This document shows positions 26,771 through 35,353 of a DNA stretch of 64,000 bases, piece by piece. This DNA comes from Rhizobium sp. Pop5 (GTDB taxonomy: Bacteria; Pseudomonadota; Alphaproteobacteria; Rhizobiales; Rhizobiaceae). Each line of letters starts with the position of its first letter. The first letter of the stretch is position 1. Below the pieces are notes generated by a model. It saw only the letters and a program-made list of their open reading frames with translations. It did no database searches and was not told where the DNA came from. The DNA lies in contig NZ_CP099399.1 in NCBI RefSeq assembly GCF_024721175.1, positions 4,134,501-4,198,500 of the forward strand, given 5' to 3'. The position numbers were made by a program, and so were the translations under genes.

Positions 26771-29101
26771 TCATTGGCCCATGATCAGATCGAGCAGCGT
26801 CGTGCGCCTCGGCTGCACGGAAGAGGTCGTCTGCGGCGTTCCGACATCGCCGGGCGGCACGACGTTTCCATAACCCGCCCCGCCGCCTTCGGCAACGTCA
26901 GCAGGCGGGACAGGGCCGTTTCCTGACGTTGCGGTTTGCTGCCGGACAGGTGCCTGCGGATAGCGGTTGGCGTTGGCGTCGCCGCCGAAGACGCCGGAAA
27001 TGATGCCGCCGATCGTCGTCGATGGCGGCACTTCGGCCGTCACCGGCTGCCCACCGTCGGGCGCGGCCTGCGCCATCGGCTGGCTGCTGTTCGGATTGTC
27101 GATCAACTGGCCGTTGCCGAAGAGCGGCGCCGGCGAAAGCCCCTTATGGGCGGCGATCATGAATTCCTTCCAGGCCTTTGCGGGCAAGCCGCCCCCGGTC
27201 ACCTTCTTCATTGGCTTGCCGTCGTCATTGCCGAACCAGACGCCGGTGGTGAGGTTGCTGGTAAAGCCGACGAAGAGCGCATCGCGCGAATTCTGCGTCG
27301 TGCCGGTCTTTCCCGCTGCCTGCCAGCCGGGGATCTTGGCGCTCTTGCCGGTGCCGTTGTCGATGACGCCCATCATCATCGCATCCATCTGGGCGGCGAT
27401 CTGCTCGGAGAGCACCCGCGGCGGACTGTCATAGGTGTTTTCGTAGAGAACCTTGCCCTCCGCGGTCGTCACCCGGCGGATGACGTGCGGCGTCGCCTTG
27501 TAGCCGCCGTTCATGAAGGCGGCATAAGAGGCGGTCAGTTCCATCAGCGAGACTTCGGAGGTGCCGAGCGCGATCGAGGCGTTGGGCTGCAGCTCGCTTT
27601 CGATGCCGAGCCGGTGGGCGAGCTTGATCACCTGATCCGGCCCGTCATACATCACCAATTGCGCGGCGACCGTGTTCAGCGATTTGGCAAGCGCGGTCGC
27701 AAGCGTCACTTCGCCGTTGTATTTCTTTTCGTAATTCTCAGGCGTCCAGTCGCCGATGCGGATCGGCGCGTCGTTGAACACCGAAAAGGGGGTCAGCCCC
27801 TTTTCCAGTGCCGCGGCATAGACGAAGGGCTTGAACGAAGACCCCGGCTGGCGCTTCGCCTTGACGGCGCGATTGAATTGGCTCGCCGCATAATCCCTGC
27901 CGCCGACGAGCGCGCGGATCGCGCCGGTGCCGTCGATCGAGACGAGCGCCGCCTGCGAGGCATCAAGCTTGTCGCCCTCCTTGTCGAGCACGTCGACCAG
28001 CGATTGCTCGGCCTTCTTTTCCAGCGACTTGTCAATGGTGGTATCGACGATGACGTCCTCCTTGACGTCGCCGATCAGGCCCGGCAATTCATCCATCACC
28101 ATGTCGGCGACATAGTGCCCGGCGCCCGTCCAATAGCTCTTGGCCGACGCCGGCGTCTGTGACATCGCGGTCTTGACTTCGGAATCGGTGATGAAGCCCT
28201 GCTCGCGCATCGCCGCGAGCACGAGCTGGGCGCGCGCATTCGCTGCCTCCGCGTCGCGGGCCGGCGAAAGCCGCGACGGCGCCTTGAGCAGGCCCGCCAG
28301 CACCGCTGCCTCGCCGAGATTCACGTCGCGCGCCGATTTGTTGAAGTAGCGGCGAGAAGCCGCCTCGACGCCATAGGCGTTAGACCCGAAGAATACGCGG
28401 TTGAGATACATCGCAAGGATCTGGTCCTTGGTGTATTTCTGCTCCAGCCAGAGCGCGAGCAGAACCTCCTGTACCTTACGTTCCAGTGTCCTCTCGGGGG
28501 AGAGGAAGAGGTTCTTGGCAAGCTGCTGCGTCAGCGTCGAGCCACCCTGCACCATGTGGCCGGCCGTGAAGTTGGTCACGATCGCCCGGCCGAGGCCAAG
28601 CGGGTCGACGCCGAAATGCGAATAGAAGCGGCGGTCCTCGATGGCGATGACGGCTTCCGGAATGTAGGGCGACATGTTTTCGAGCGACAGCGCCTCGCCG
28701 CCGGTGGCGCCACGATTGGCGATGACGCTGCCGTCGACGGCTGTGATCTTGACGTTCGGCGGCCGTTCCGGGATCGCCCATGTGCTGGCGCTCGGCATGC
28801 GAGAGCCGTAATAGAGCACGAGCCCGGCAACGCCGATGCCGGCCCAGATGAAAAGCACGAGGCACCAGTAAACCACGCGGCGCATAAATCGGAAAAAGCC
28901 GCCGCCTTCGCGCTCGCGCGGCTCGCGCCGCCGCCGGGGGGCAGGACGCTGGGATGGCGGAGGTCTGGAGCTGCCGCGCCGGGCCGATCTGTTTGTGACG
29001 ACGCGATCGTCCGCATCCAGCGAAAACGCGTCATCGTCGCGTGCCGGGCGGCCGCTGAAGGACGGTTCGATTCTGTCGCCTGATCTGCCTCTGCCTGCCA
29101 T
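26771..29101 (-). CDS. Class A penicillin-binding protein (PBP1A family)
   Basis: 776 residues from the ATG at 29101. Arg/Pro-rich cytoplasmic N-terminus (about 1-75), one membrane anchor (YWCLVLFIWAGIGVAGLVLYY), GT51 glycosyltransferase (IAIEDRRFYSHFGVD, GGSTLTQQLAKNLFL), then a transpeptidase with SxxK in PGSSFKPFVYA, SLN in KSLNTVAA and KTG in AGKTGTTQNSRDALF. The C-terminal 100 residues are Pro/Gly/Gln-rich and disordered. Builds peptidoglycan in the periplasm. An alternative ATG at 29149 adds 16 residues. Confidence 0.94.
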   Translation of the reverse strand: MAGRGRSGDRIEPSFSGRPARDDDAFSLDADDRVVTNRSARRGSSRPPPSQRPAPRRRREPREREGGGFFRFMRRVVYWCLVLFIWAGIGVAGLVLYYGSRMPSASTWAIPERPPNVKITAVDGSVIANRGATGGEALSLENMSPYIPEAVIAIEDRRFYSHFGVDPLGLGRAIVTNFTAGHMVQGGSTLTQQLAKNLFLSPERTLERKVQEVLLALWLEQKYTKDQILAMYLNRVFFGSNAYGVEAASRRYFNKSARDVNLGEAAVLAGLLKAPSRLSPARDAEAANARAQLVLAAMREQGFITDSEVKTAMSQTPASAKSYWTGAGHYVADMVMDELPGLIGDVKEDVIVDTTIDKSLEKKAEQSLVDVLDKEGDKLDASQAALVSIDGTGAIRALVGGRDYAASQFNRAVKAKRQPGSSFKPFVYAAALEKGLTPFSVFNDAPIRIGDWTPENYEKKYNGEVTLATALAKSLNTVAAQLVMYDGPDQVIKLAHRLGIESELQPNASIALGTSEVSLMELTASYAAFMNGGYKATPHVIRRVTTAEGKVLYENTYDSPPRVLSEQIAAQMDAMMMGVIDNGTGKSAKIPGWQAAGKTGTTQNSRDALFVGFTSNLTTGVWFGNDDGKPMKKVTGGGLPAKAWKEFMIAAHKGLSPAPLFGNGQLIDNPNSSQPMAQAAPDGGQPVTAEVPPSTTIGGIISGVFGGDANANRYPQAPVRQQTATSGNGPVPPADVAEGGGAGYGNVVPPGDVGTPQTTSSVQPRRTTLLDLIMGQ

Positions 29102-29239
29102 CGCGGACCGGTCGTATCCTAATGTTCGATCGCGAAGCCGACTTCGCATAACGGCGCTCTTCTACCGCAGGCGACGCGATCATCCGCTTGAACTGTAATT
29201 GCGGCGATTTAACGGGGTATTAACGAACATAATCTGGGC

Positions 29240-29484
29240 TCGACCGGATGGAGAAACGCCGTCTGAAGATGTTTTACAGGCGGAGCACTGAAATGTGCCT
29301 GCTGCAATTTCGGTGCTCGCCGCATATCTTCTGTCTGGTCGGTGGAACCAATAGGCTTCGCGATTGTTTATGGAGAAGCGGGACAACCCCTCACGTCCCG
29401 CGAATGATCGGCCGTCTCCCCTCAACACGCGCCGATCGACATCAGGCTCGGTGCATCCCTTCACGGGAGCGCCGGGCTTTTTTC
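29240..29484 (+). ncRNA. Candidate structured small RNA
   Basis: Three stable hairpins follow one another on the plus strand. 29279-29321 is a 15-bp stem (GGCGGAGCACTGAAAT with ATTTCGGTGCTCGCC, one bulge). 29378-29401 is GCGGGAC with GTCCCGC around a loop containing ACCCCTC, which could pair with Shine-Dalgarno sequences. 29446-29477 is a terminator stem followed by six T. The only open frame here reads straight through the terminator, so coding is unlikely. Flanking genes are both on the minus strand. A CTTGAA / TAACGG pair (29187-29215) may be the promoter. The 5' end is a guess. Confidence 0.6.
29446..29484 (+). terminator. Rho-independent terminator on the plus strand
   Basis: GCTCGG-TGCATCCC-TTCAC-GGGAGCG-CCGGGC forms a long stem with one bulge, followed by CTTTTTTC. 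It ends the candidate small RNA; no plus-strand protein gene lies upstream. Confidence 0.8.
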
Positions 29485-29510
29485 TTTCAAGCCTGGCGGA
29501 GCAACATTGA

Positions 29511-29536
29511 AAAGGGGACGGCGTCGTCGCCGTCCC
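29511..29536 (-). terminator. Rho-independent terminator of the SH3/Arg-Asp-rich gene
   Basis: Minus strand GGGACGGCG-ACGA-CGCCGTCCC stem followed by CTTTTC, 10 bases after the stop at 29547. It faces the plus-strand terminator at 29446-29484. Confidence 0.8.
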
Positions 29537-29546
29537 TGATCCGGTT

Positions 29547-30131
29547 TCATTCTTCGTCGCAGGAGGGATCACCGGGGCGGCAATCGAAAGACCGTTCTCT
29601 GCGGTCCGATCTGCGCTCACCATCTCTCCAATCGCTTCTTTGGTCGTCGCCGCGCCAATTCCTGTCACCGTCCCGGTCGCGCCAGTCACGGTCCCGATCC
29701 CGGTTGTCCCGATCGCGGTAGTAGTAGTCCGGTCCGCGGCTCCAGCGATCACGCTCGCGATAAAAATCGCGGTTGCGATAATAGCGGTCCCAGTAATTGT
29801 CGACGCTGAATCGAATCATCGGAATGCCGAGCGGACGATAATATTGCGGGCCGACATAGACGCGGCGTTGCTGGTAGAGAGCCTGCACATATTGGCCGGC
29901 AACCCAGCCGCGGCCGCCGTAGAATTCGACGTCGCACCAGTTGACATCGGAAAGGCATCCACGGATTTCGACGGAAGAGCCGGCGGGTATGACGGCAACG
30001 GCAGGATACCGGGTGCTCGGACCCGCACGCATGTTGACGTTCGCCGTCGAATAACCCTCGGCCGCTTGCGCGACGACGGGAGCCAGCATGAGCAGACCGG
30101 CCACAACGATCTTGGAAAACAGATTTTTCAC
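29547..30131 (-). CDS. Secreted SH3-domain protein with Arg/Asp-rich tail
   Basis: 194 residues. Signal peptide (KIVVAGLLMLAPVVAQA), then one SH3 repeat (STANVNMRAGPSTRYPAVAV to GGRGWVAGQYVQALYQ, about 27-87). Residues from about 115 on are low-complexity: many RD, RDR and RDW units, ending CRPGDPSCDEE with two cysteines. Predicted periplasmic or envelope-associated. The charged tail may bind peptidoglycan, nucleic acid or metal; no function can be assigned. Similar SH3 genes with Tyr/Arg-rich tails are common in rhizobia. Confidence 0.85.
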   Translation of the reverse strand: MKNLFSKIVVAGLLMLAPVVAQAAEGYSTANVNMRAGPSTRYPAVAVIPAGSSVEIRGCLSDVNWCDVEFYGGRGWVAGQYVQALYQQRRVYVGPQYYRPLGIPMIRFSVDNYWDRYYRNRDFYRERDRWSRGPDYYYRDRDNRDRDRDWRDRDGDRNWRGDDQRSDWRDGERRSDRRERSFDCRPGDPSCDEE

Positions 30132-30370
30132 GCTTTTCTCACTCCTGATAAACGCTTTTCGGCAGCGCCGGCTGTACTCGCTCGGGCGTTATTATTCGCC
30201 TTGTCTTTCAATGGCTTATATGTCGGCGGCGATGAACGCAGCTTGAACGGGGAAGACAGGCCATCTGCGGCAAGGTTAACGGCTTGTTAACGTTTCGAGG
30301 CCAGTCTGGCTGCAAATACCCGCTTTCTCCTTGACCACGGATGAACTGGCACTGAGGCGAGCGGATGACG

Positions 30371-30396
30371 AAAGGCCGGGTTGAACCGGCCTTTTT
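30371..30396 (+). terminator. Terminator between the SH3 and M20 peptidase genes
   Basis: AAAGGCCGG-GTTGAA-CCGGCCTTT stem with five T on the plus strand and only three T on the minus strand. It could end the minus-strand peptidase transcript (55 bases past its stop) or a plus-strand RNA from 30132-30370. That 319-base gap (30132-30450) holds the SH3 promoter and no gene I can recognise. Confidence 0.7.
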
Positions 30397-30450
30397 GTTA
30401 TCTGCGATGTCGCTGGCGCGCGTCTTCGATTGCGGGATGCGCCATACCCG

Positions 30451-31839
30451 TCAGGCAGCGAGCGCCTGAAGGATCCGCACCCACGAGCGGATGCCCTTGT
30501 GGTAGGAGACGAGTTCGTATTTCTCGTTCGGCGAATGGATGCGGTCGTCGCTGAGGCCGAAGCCGACGAGCAGCGATTCCATGCCGAGCATCTTCTGGAA
30601 GTCCCCGACAATCGGGATCGAGCCGCCCATCCCGATGACGATGGCAGGTTTTGGCCACTCGTCGGAAAGCGCCGTCTTCGCCTTGGTCAGGACAGGTGAA
30701 TCATAGGAAAGATGGATCGCTGGCGAGCCGCCATGCGGATGGAACTCGACCGAGCAGTCGGCCGGAATCTTCGAGCTTATATAGCTGCGGAAGGCCTCGC
30801 GGATGGCGGCCGGGTCCTGGGTACCGACAAGGCGGAACGAAACCTTTGCCGAAGCCTTGGCGGCGATCACCGTCTTGAAGCCTTCGCCGGTATACCCGCC
30901 CCAGATGCCGTTGATTTCGGCGGTCGGTCGCGCCCAGGTGAGCTCCAGCACCGAGCGGCCCTTTTCGCCGGACGGAATGGAAAGGCCAACTTCGCCGAGG
31001 AAGCTTTCTGCGGTCTTGCCGAGCGTCTCCCAGGATGCCTTGATGTTGTCAGGCGTTTCCTCGACACCATCGTAGAAACCGTCGAGCGTGATGCGGCCGG
31101 TCTCGTCGTGCAGGCCGGCAAGGGCCTCGACGAGGATGTGAATCGGATTTGCCGCAGCACCACCGAAGAGACCGGAATGCAGGTCGCGATCAGCGGCCGT
31201 CACAACGACTTCCTCGCCGACGAGACCGCGCAGCGCTGCGGCGATCGCCGGCGTATCGCGGTCCCACATGCCGGTATCGCAGACGAGCGCATAATCGGCC
31301 TTGAGTTCGGCGGCATTGGCTTCGAGGAAGGGCTTCAGCGACGGGGAACCGGATTCCTCTTCGCCCTCGAAGAGGATGGTGATGCGGCAGGGAAGCGCGC
31401 CGTTGATCTCCTTATAGGCGCGGCAGGCCTCGACAAAGGTCATCAACTGGCCCTTGTCGTCGGAGGTGCCGCGGCCGGTCAGGATCTTGCGGCCTTCGCC
31501 GACATCCTTGATCGACGGCTCGAAGGGGTCATTTTCCCAGAGTTCGAGCGGATCGACCGGCTGAACGTCGTAGTGGCCGTAGAAGAGGACATGCGGCGCA
31601 TCGGCAGAAGCGCCGGCGTGATGGGCGACCACCATCGGATGGCCTGGTGTGTCGCGCACCGAGGCTGTGAAGCCTAGCCCTTCAAGATAGGCGACGAGCC
31701 ATTCTGCGGCCTTTCGGCATTCGGCCTTATAGGCGGGATCGGTGGAAATCGACCGGATGCGCAGAAGTTCGAATAACTTGTCCAGGCTCGATGGAAGATT
31801 CTGGTCCGCGCGCGCAAGCACCTGATTGATATCGGTCAT
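30451..31839 (-). CDS. M20 family metallopeptidase (dipeptidase)
   Basis: 462 residues, AAGGAG 6 bases before the ATG. Zinc-site motifs: VLFYGHYDVQPVDP (His and Asp ligands) near 80, GRGTSDDKGQL near 115, and the catalytic pair in ILFEGEEESGSP near 155; the dimerisation lid follows (DRDLHSGLFGGAAANP). The last His ligand is in DDRIHSPNEKYEL. Cytoplasmic, hydrolyses dipeptides or related amides; substrate not specified. Confidence 0.92.
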   Translation of the reverse strand: MTDINQVLARADQNLPSSLDKLFELLRIRSISTDPAYKAECRKAAEWLVAYLEGLGFTASVRDTPGHPMVVAHHAGASADAPHVLFYGHYDVQPVDPLELWENDPFEPSIKDVGEGRKILTGRGTSDDKGQLMTFVEACRAYKEINGALPCRITILFEGEEESGSPSLKPFLEANAAELKADYALVCDTGMWDRDTPAIAAALRGLVGEEVVVTAADRDLHSGLFGGAAANPIHILVEALAGLHDETGRITLDGFYDGVEETPDNIKASWETLGKTAESFLGEVGLSIPSGEKGRSVLELTWARPTAEINGIWGGYTGEGFKTVIAAKASAKVSFRLVGTQDPAAIREAFRSYISSKIPADCSVEFHPHGGSPAIHLSYDSPVLTKAKTALSDEWPKPAIVIGMGGSIPIVGDFQKMLGMESLLVGFGLSDDRIHSPNEKYELVSYHKGIRSWVRILQALAA

Positions 31840-32052
31840 TTTCGACTCCTTTTGAAATTCGGCCGGACGATAGACCAAACCAGAAAGGCAGGCGAGGCGG
31901 AAAAAGCAAAAATCGGCGGCGCGAAAGAGCGGCGGGGCGCTGAACAATATCAAGAAGATTTGCTGGATAATATAGAAGAGAATCCTAATTCAATTTACAG
32001 TTATTTAGTACAACCTAAATAGCCTGACCGAATTCAGCTGCAGGAGGGGCAA

Positions 32053-34404
32053 ATGTTTTCGGTCATTGCATGTATTCGGGACAACCACGACTGGCGGCTA
32101 GTGCTTGCGGCGGCCGCGGTCTGCCTGGTCGGCGCGATGGCGGCGATGTTGCCGCTTTCCCGAGCCCAGGAATGCGATGCCGGGCGGCGCAAACTCTGGA
32201 TCGGCGCCTCGGCTTTCGCTTTCGGCACCGGCGTATGGGCAACGCACTTCATCGCGATGCTCGCCTATGACGGCGGCATGCCGATCGGCTACGAGCTCGG
32301 CCTGACAGCGCTTTCCTTCCTCCTGTCGGTTGTCGGTTCGTGGGCGGCGATCCTCGTCGCTTCGGAACGCCGCGGCAGGTTTTCCCACATCCGCGGCGGC
32401 GTGCTGATGGCGCTCGGCATCGCCTCCATGCACCTGACCGGCATGCAGGCGATCGAAGCACAGGCGGTAATCCTTTATAACCCCCTCATGACGCTGAGCG
32501 CGCTTCTCGCCGGAGCGCTGCTGTCGAGCACCGCATTCCACGCCTTTTTCCAATTGAAGGGACCAAGGCGGCTCCTCGTCTCGTCAATCACCTTCGTCCT
32601 GGCGATCTGTGCTCTCCACTTCATCTCGATGGCCAGTATCACGCTCGTGCCGGATCCCGGCAAACAGGTACCGGCAACGGTGCTCGACACCAGGCTGCTT
32701 GCGGCGATCGTCGTGGTGGCGGCGACGACGCTCATTCTGATTGCGCTGGCGGTGGCCTTTATCGAAAGCCACCTGACGGACCTGAAGGGACTGGCGAACG
32801 CCTCGCAGGAAGGGCTGTTGATCCTGCGCGAAGGCCGGGTCATCGATGCCAATGAACGCTTCCAGGGGCTTTCCGGCTGGAAGCTTGCCGATCTCTCGGG
32901 CAAGGCGCCCTCGGTTGTCTTGACCGCTATTCAGGCGACCGGACAGAACAGGCCCGGCGAGACGCTGCTCAACACCAGGACCGGCCGGGAGATCGCCGTC
33001 GAAGTGACCGTGAGCAGGATCGTCTATCGCGGGCACAATTGCGAGGTGCTGGCGGTGCGTGATCTCACCGAGCGCAGGCAGGCTGAGGAGATGATCGAAC
33101 ATCTCGCCCATCATGACGTGCTCACCGATCTGCCGAACAGGTCGCTGTTCGATACCCGCATCCGGCAAGCCCTGCAGATGGCCGAACGAAAGAACAGCCA
33201 GGTCGCCCTCTTCTATCTCGACCTCGATCGCTTCAAGGCCGTCAACGATATCTTCGGCCATGCCGAAGGCGACCGCATTCTTGGCAAGGTCGCCTCGATC
33301 CTGCGCCACGTGGTCGATGACAGCGACACGATCGCCCGCCTCGGCGGTGATGAATTCGCCGTCATCCAGCCCGCCGGGCAGCAGCCGGCAGCAGCGCAAA
33401 GGCTTGCCGCGGCGATCCTCGACGAATTCGCCGCCGAAATGGACACCGCGCGTGACCCCACAGCCGTCGGCGTCAGCGTCGGCATTGCGCTCTATCCCAC
33501 GGATGGGGCTGCCGCCGAAGAACTCTGCAACAATGCCGATACTGCGCTTTACCGCGTCAAGCATGACGGTCGCGGCAAGGTCTGTTTCTTCGACGCGGAA
33601 ATGGACAAGGCAGCACGGAACCGCCGCCAGATCGAAAGCGAATTGCGCCATGCGATCACCCGTAACCAGATCCATGTCAGCTATCAGCCGATCCTCGATG
33701 CGCTGAGCGGCGAGATCGGCGGCTACGAGGCCCTGATGCGCTGGAACCGGCCGGGTCACGGCTTGACCGAGCCCGAAATCTTCATCCCGATCGCCGAGGA
33801 AAGCGGCTCGATCGTCCAACTCGGCGAATGGGTGTTGCGGCAGGCCTGCATGGAGGCGGTGCGCTGGCCGCTCCCGTTGAGGATTGCCGTCAATCTTTCG
33901 CCGGTGCAATTCATGCTGCCGAACCTCTGCGAGCGGATCGAGGCCATCCTCGCTGAAACCGGGCTTGCGCCCGGCCGGCTGGAGCTCGAGATCACCGAAG
34001 CGGCCCTCATCCGCGATCGCGACCGGGTGATGACGACGCTGCTGCGGCTGCACAGGCTCGGCGCGCACATCGTCATGGATGACTTCGGCACCGGCTTTTC
34101 CTCGCTTTCCAACCTGCGTTCATTTCCCTTCGACAAGATCAAGGTCGATCGCAGTTTCACCGGTGTGCTGGAACATGACGCGGCGGCACGCTCGATCGTG
34201 CGGGCCATCATCGGCCTTGGCCACAGCCTCGGCATGCCCGTCGTGACCGAGGGTGTCGAAACCGAGATGCAGCGCCGGATCGTCGTCGAGGAAGGCTGCA
34301 CGCAAGTGCAGGGTCTTTTACTCGGCAGGCCGGATATCGAGCCGAGCGCCAAGCTTGCCACTCACGCAAAGATCCTGACCGCTCAGTTCGAAGCCGGCGA
34401 GTGA
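32053..34404 (+). CDS. MHYT-PAS-GGDEF-EAL c-di-GMP protein
   Basis: 783 residues, AGGAGGGG before the ATG. Seven-helix MHYT sensor (about 10-235) with motif copies THFIAM, MHLTGM and LHFISM that may bind a metal and sense oxygen, CO or NO. A PAS region (about 245-340) follows, then GGDEF with ARLGGDEFAVI near residue 430 and an EAL domain with YEALMRW near 557 plus DDFGTGFSSLSNLRSF. Both catalytic motifs are intact, so it may make or degrade c-di-GMP at the inner membrane. Confidence 0.94.
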   Translation: MFSVIACIRDNHDWRLVLAAAAVCLVGAMAAMLPLSRAQECDAGRRKLWIGASAFAFGTGVWATHFIAMLAYDGGMPIGYELGLTALSFLLSVVGSWAAILVASERRGRFSHIRGGVLMALGIASMHLTGMQAIEAQAVILYNPLMTLSALLAGALLSSTAFHAFFQLKGPRRLLVSSITFVLAICALHFISMASITLVPDPGKQVPATVLDTRLLAAIVVVAATTLILIALAVAFIESHLTDLKGLANASQEGLLILREGRVIDANERFQGLSGWKLADLSGKAPSVVLTAIQATGQNRPGETLLNTRTGREIAVEVTVSRIVYRGHNCEVLAVRDLTERRQAEEMIEHLAHHDVLTDLPNRSLFDTRIRQALQMAERKNSQVALFYLDLDRFKAVNDIFGHAEGDRILGKVASILRHVVDDSDTIARLGGDEFAVIQPAGQQPAAAQRLAAAILDEFAAEMDTARDPTAVGVSVGIALYPTDGAAAEELCNNADTALYRVKHDGRGKVCFFDAEMDKAARNRRQIESELRHAITRNQIHVSYQPILDALSGEIGGYEALMRWNRPGHGLTEPEIFIPIAEESGSIVQLGEWVLRQACMEAVRWPLPLRIAVNLSPVQFMLPNLCERIEAILAETGLAPGRLELEITEAALIRDRDRVMTTLLRLHRLGAHIVMDDFGTGFSSLSNLRSFPFDKIKVDRSFTGVLEHDAAARSIVRAIIGLGHSLGMPVVTEGVETEMQRRIVVEEGCTQVQGLLLGRPDIEPSAKLATHAKILTAQFEAGE

Positions 34405-34406
34405 TC

Positions 34407-34511
34407 TTACAGCGCCGCGCGTCTTTTCAGACGCGCCAAGGACGCTGTAACACTTTGAATTGCTGGATAATTTTATCCTTATATCGATTCCGATTTAAGG
34501 AATTATGCAGC
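34407..34511. repeat. Rhizobial intergenic palindromic repeat
   Basis: Two cruciform units. 34407-34450: outer arms TTACAGCG / CGCTGTAA and inner arms GCGCGTCT / AGACGCGC. 34462-34511: GCTGGATAATT pairs with AATTATGCAGC and encloses TCCTTA / TAAGGA. The element fills the whole gap between two convergent genes, starting 2 bases after one stop and ending 2 bases before the other. I recall near-identical sequences between many genes of R. leguminosarum and R. etli. Confidence 0.75.
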
Positions 34512-34513
34512 GG

Positions 34514-34945
34514 TCAGAGCGCCTTGGCGTTTTCCAGAAGCCGGCGAATATATTCGAGCGTCAGTTCGCGCTCGAAAACCCGAAAACCCTTGAACAGCGC
34601 AAGATCGGCCTCGCGCGCGGTTTCGATCGCCTCGGCCTCCATGGCGCGGGCCTTGGGTGTCAGGAAGATCAGTTGCGCCCGTTTGTCCGATGGATGCGGC
34701 CGGCGTTCGATCAGCCCGTCGCGGACCATACGCGAAAGCGTATTGGCCATGGTCGCCTGCTCGATATCGACTCGCTCGAGAAGCTGTTTCTGGGTCAGCC
34801 CGTCCTCGGCCCAGAGTTCCAGCAGAATGGGAAACTGGCCCGGAGAAAAACCGAGTCCGACCGCGCGCTGATGCAGCGAGCGGGCAAAACCCTTCGCCAA
34901 CTGGCTGGCAAGGTAGGCTCCCGAATCCATGCGGTTAAATCCCAT
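34514..34945 (-). CDS. MarR family transcriptional regulator
   Basis: 143 residues from the ATG at 34945 (MGFNRMDSGAYLASQL). Winged helix: FPILLELWAEDGLTQKQLLERV, recognition helix EQATMANTLSRMVRDGLIER and wing PHPSDKRAQLIFLT. Ligand unknown. The frame is open up to 35077, but that part overlaps the 3' end of the small RNA and lacks family similarity. An internal ATG at 34930 is a further alternative; none has a strong ribosome site. Confidence 0.88.
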   Translation of the reverse strand: MGFNRMDSGAYLASQLAKGFARSLHQRAVGLGFSPGQFPILLELWAEDGLTQKQLLERVDIEQATMANTLSRMVRDGLIERRPHPSDKRAQLIFLTPKARAMEAEAIETAREADLALFKGFRVFERELTLEYIRRLLENAKAL

Positions 34946-35043
34946 GATTGCAAGTTGGCTCAAAAGCATGACGGAGACAATGCAGCAATCGCAGACCATG
35001 CTCCAAAACATACAGGCGGCGATCGAATTTCGAGTATTACGAG

Positions 35044-35150
35044 AAAACAAAGTCGCCATGGCCTGGAGGTTGGCCATGGCGACCTTAAAATGGGGACAAA
35101 GGCCCGGAGAGGGGGATAAGGCCTTTGTCCAAGCCTGATGCGGCGGGGGA
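35044..35150 (-). ncRNA. ecpR1: EcpR1-like trans-acting small RNA
   Basis: On the minus strand two perfect hairpins: GGACAAAGGCC / GGCCTTTGTCC (11 bp, 35130-35094) with a loop holding TCCCCCTCTCC, and a 12-bp terminator stem GTCGCCATGGCC / GGCCATGGCGAC (35083-35052) followed by TTTGTTTT. Location between a MarR gene and polA is that reported for S. meliloti EcpR1, an RNA of about 100 nt that represses dnaA and gcrA and slows the cell cycle under stress. CTTGAT 16 bases before TTACCG could be a sigma-32-type promoter. The 5' end is estimated. Confidence 0.75.
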
Positions 35151-35353
35151 CAAGCCGGTAATCAGACCCGCGGCGCGATCAAGCGCCGGTGAGAAAGATT
35201 TGTGGCTGCGAATGTGGTTTTTCAAGGGAGAAGGCACGTTACAAATCGGTAACAGTTTGGTGAGCCGGACTCCCAGCGCTGCGCCCGCCATAATCCGTTC
35301 GCGTGCCGAACTTTGTATGGACCTCGCCCCGTGCCCGCGCTATCCATGCACGC

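Noticed and set aside
29248..29721. 157-codon plus-strand frame over the candidate small RNA
   Set aside because: It reads through a strong terminator and into the antisense of the SH3 gene, ending in Ser/Arg repeats that merely mirror the Arg/Asp repeats.
35046..35077. Upstream extension of the MarR gene into the small RNA
   Set aside because: The extra residues have no MarR similarity and would be encoded by the RNA's terminator hairpin.
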